A DNA stretch of 64,000 bases from Chrysomallon squamiferum (Eukaryota > Mollusca > Gastropoda > Neomphalida > Peltospiridae). The stretch lies in NCBI GenBank assembly GCA_012295275.1, contig CM022665.1:34801522-34865521 (forward strand), in the 5' to 3' direction. Position numbers and translations under genes: made by a program. The notes beneath the pieces are model-generated. The model was given only the letters and a program-made list of their open reading frames with translations, had not been told where the DNA came from and searched no databases. This document shows positions 63,671 through 64,000 of the stretch, one piece after another (position 1 is the first letter of the stretch; each line of letters starts with the position of its first letter).

Positions 63671-64000
63671 CTGAAACAAACAGATCAGACTATATTATGC
63701 TTTTGTTTTTGAAAGTGTTTATTAATTATTAACTTTCCTTTCAGGTATTCTTAAATTGTGAAAGCATTTTTTAAAAATCTAAAGGGTAATATGTAAAATA
63801 ATTAAAGGTATTCATTTTGTAACTATGTGCAGAAATTCTAACATATTGAAAACATTATTATGTTTATCTCTTTTTTTGTCACCAGTTGTATTTGTAAATA
63901 AAATTTATGCAATGTGTATGTGTGTGAATGAATTTATAGCCCCAGGTATAACACTATCATAATATGTTATTTGAAAAGTGATATGACATTAATTTTTTCT

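Overview
The window is nuclear DNA of an animal, most likely a mollusc and perhaps a gastropod. It is very AT-rich and full of long (TC)n/(GA)n and (ATT)n microsatellites. Genes are split by many short exons with GT-AG introns. Several interspersed fragments resemble the tails and cores of a SINE family that I remember as common in molluscs. The assignment rests on these repeats and the protein repertoire, not on a marker gene.

Left third (1-27,470): two conserved housekeeping genes lie head to head. ERCC2 (XPD, the TFIIH helicase) runs leftward from an inferred start at 13,679. Eighteen coding exons after the tiny start exon are present, covering about 555 residues; the remaining C-terminal exons lie beyond the left edge behind an intron of more than 4.6 kb. 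PEX6 (peroxisomal AAA ATPase) runs rightward from 14,239 to 27,469 and can be read completely as 20 exons giving 1,167 residues. The 560 bp between them probably holds a shared promoter. Introns and edges contain a perfect-TIR piggyBac-type MITE, a Tigger-like MITE, a LINE 3' fragment and SINE pieces.

27.5-30 kb: a decayed Mutator-like (MULE) element carries a C-terminal transposase remnant between inverted repeats.

Middle (30-44.4 kb): a cluster of Kunitz/BPTI inhibitor-like genes on both strands. It has four short secreted one-domain genes with the same two-exon design (signal-peptide exon, phase-1 intron, Kunitz exon). It also has one two-domain gene whose long repetitive linker contains an in-frame TAA, one frameshifted pseudogene, and one exon with a Lys P1 residue whose signal exon I could not place. 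The P1 residue differs strikingly between copies (Gly, Arg, Leu, His, Gly, Glu, Lys), which suggests diversification of inhibitory function. Downstream is a small secreted PAN/apple-like protein (47,945-48,292).

The most unusual gene is at 53,657-57,174 (minus strand): a signal-peptide exon followed by one 3.17-kb exon of about 62 perfectly in-phase 51-bp units. They encode KRDKLDSFSSSQSLDDD and a KREIS variant, and every unit has a Lys-Arg pair. It is either a very acidic, Ser-rich secreted matrix, mucus or adhesive protein or a multi-copy peptide precursor.

Right end (57-64 kb): two non-autonomous hAT-like elements, SINE tail, long microsatellites, and at 63,596-63,670 the last exon of a gene on the minus strand whose PIP-box-like tail matches RNASEH2B. 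Together the Kunitz, PAN and repeat genes look like a block of lineage-specific secreted proteins embedded between conserved housekeeping genes.
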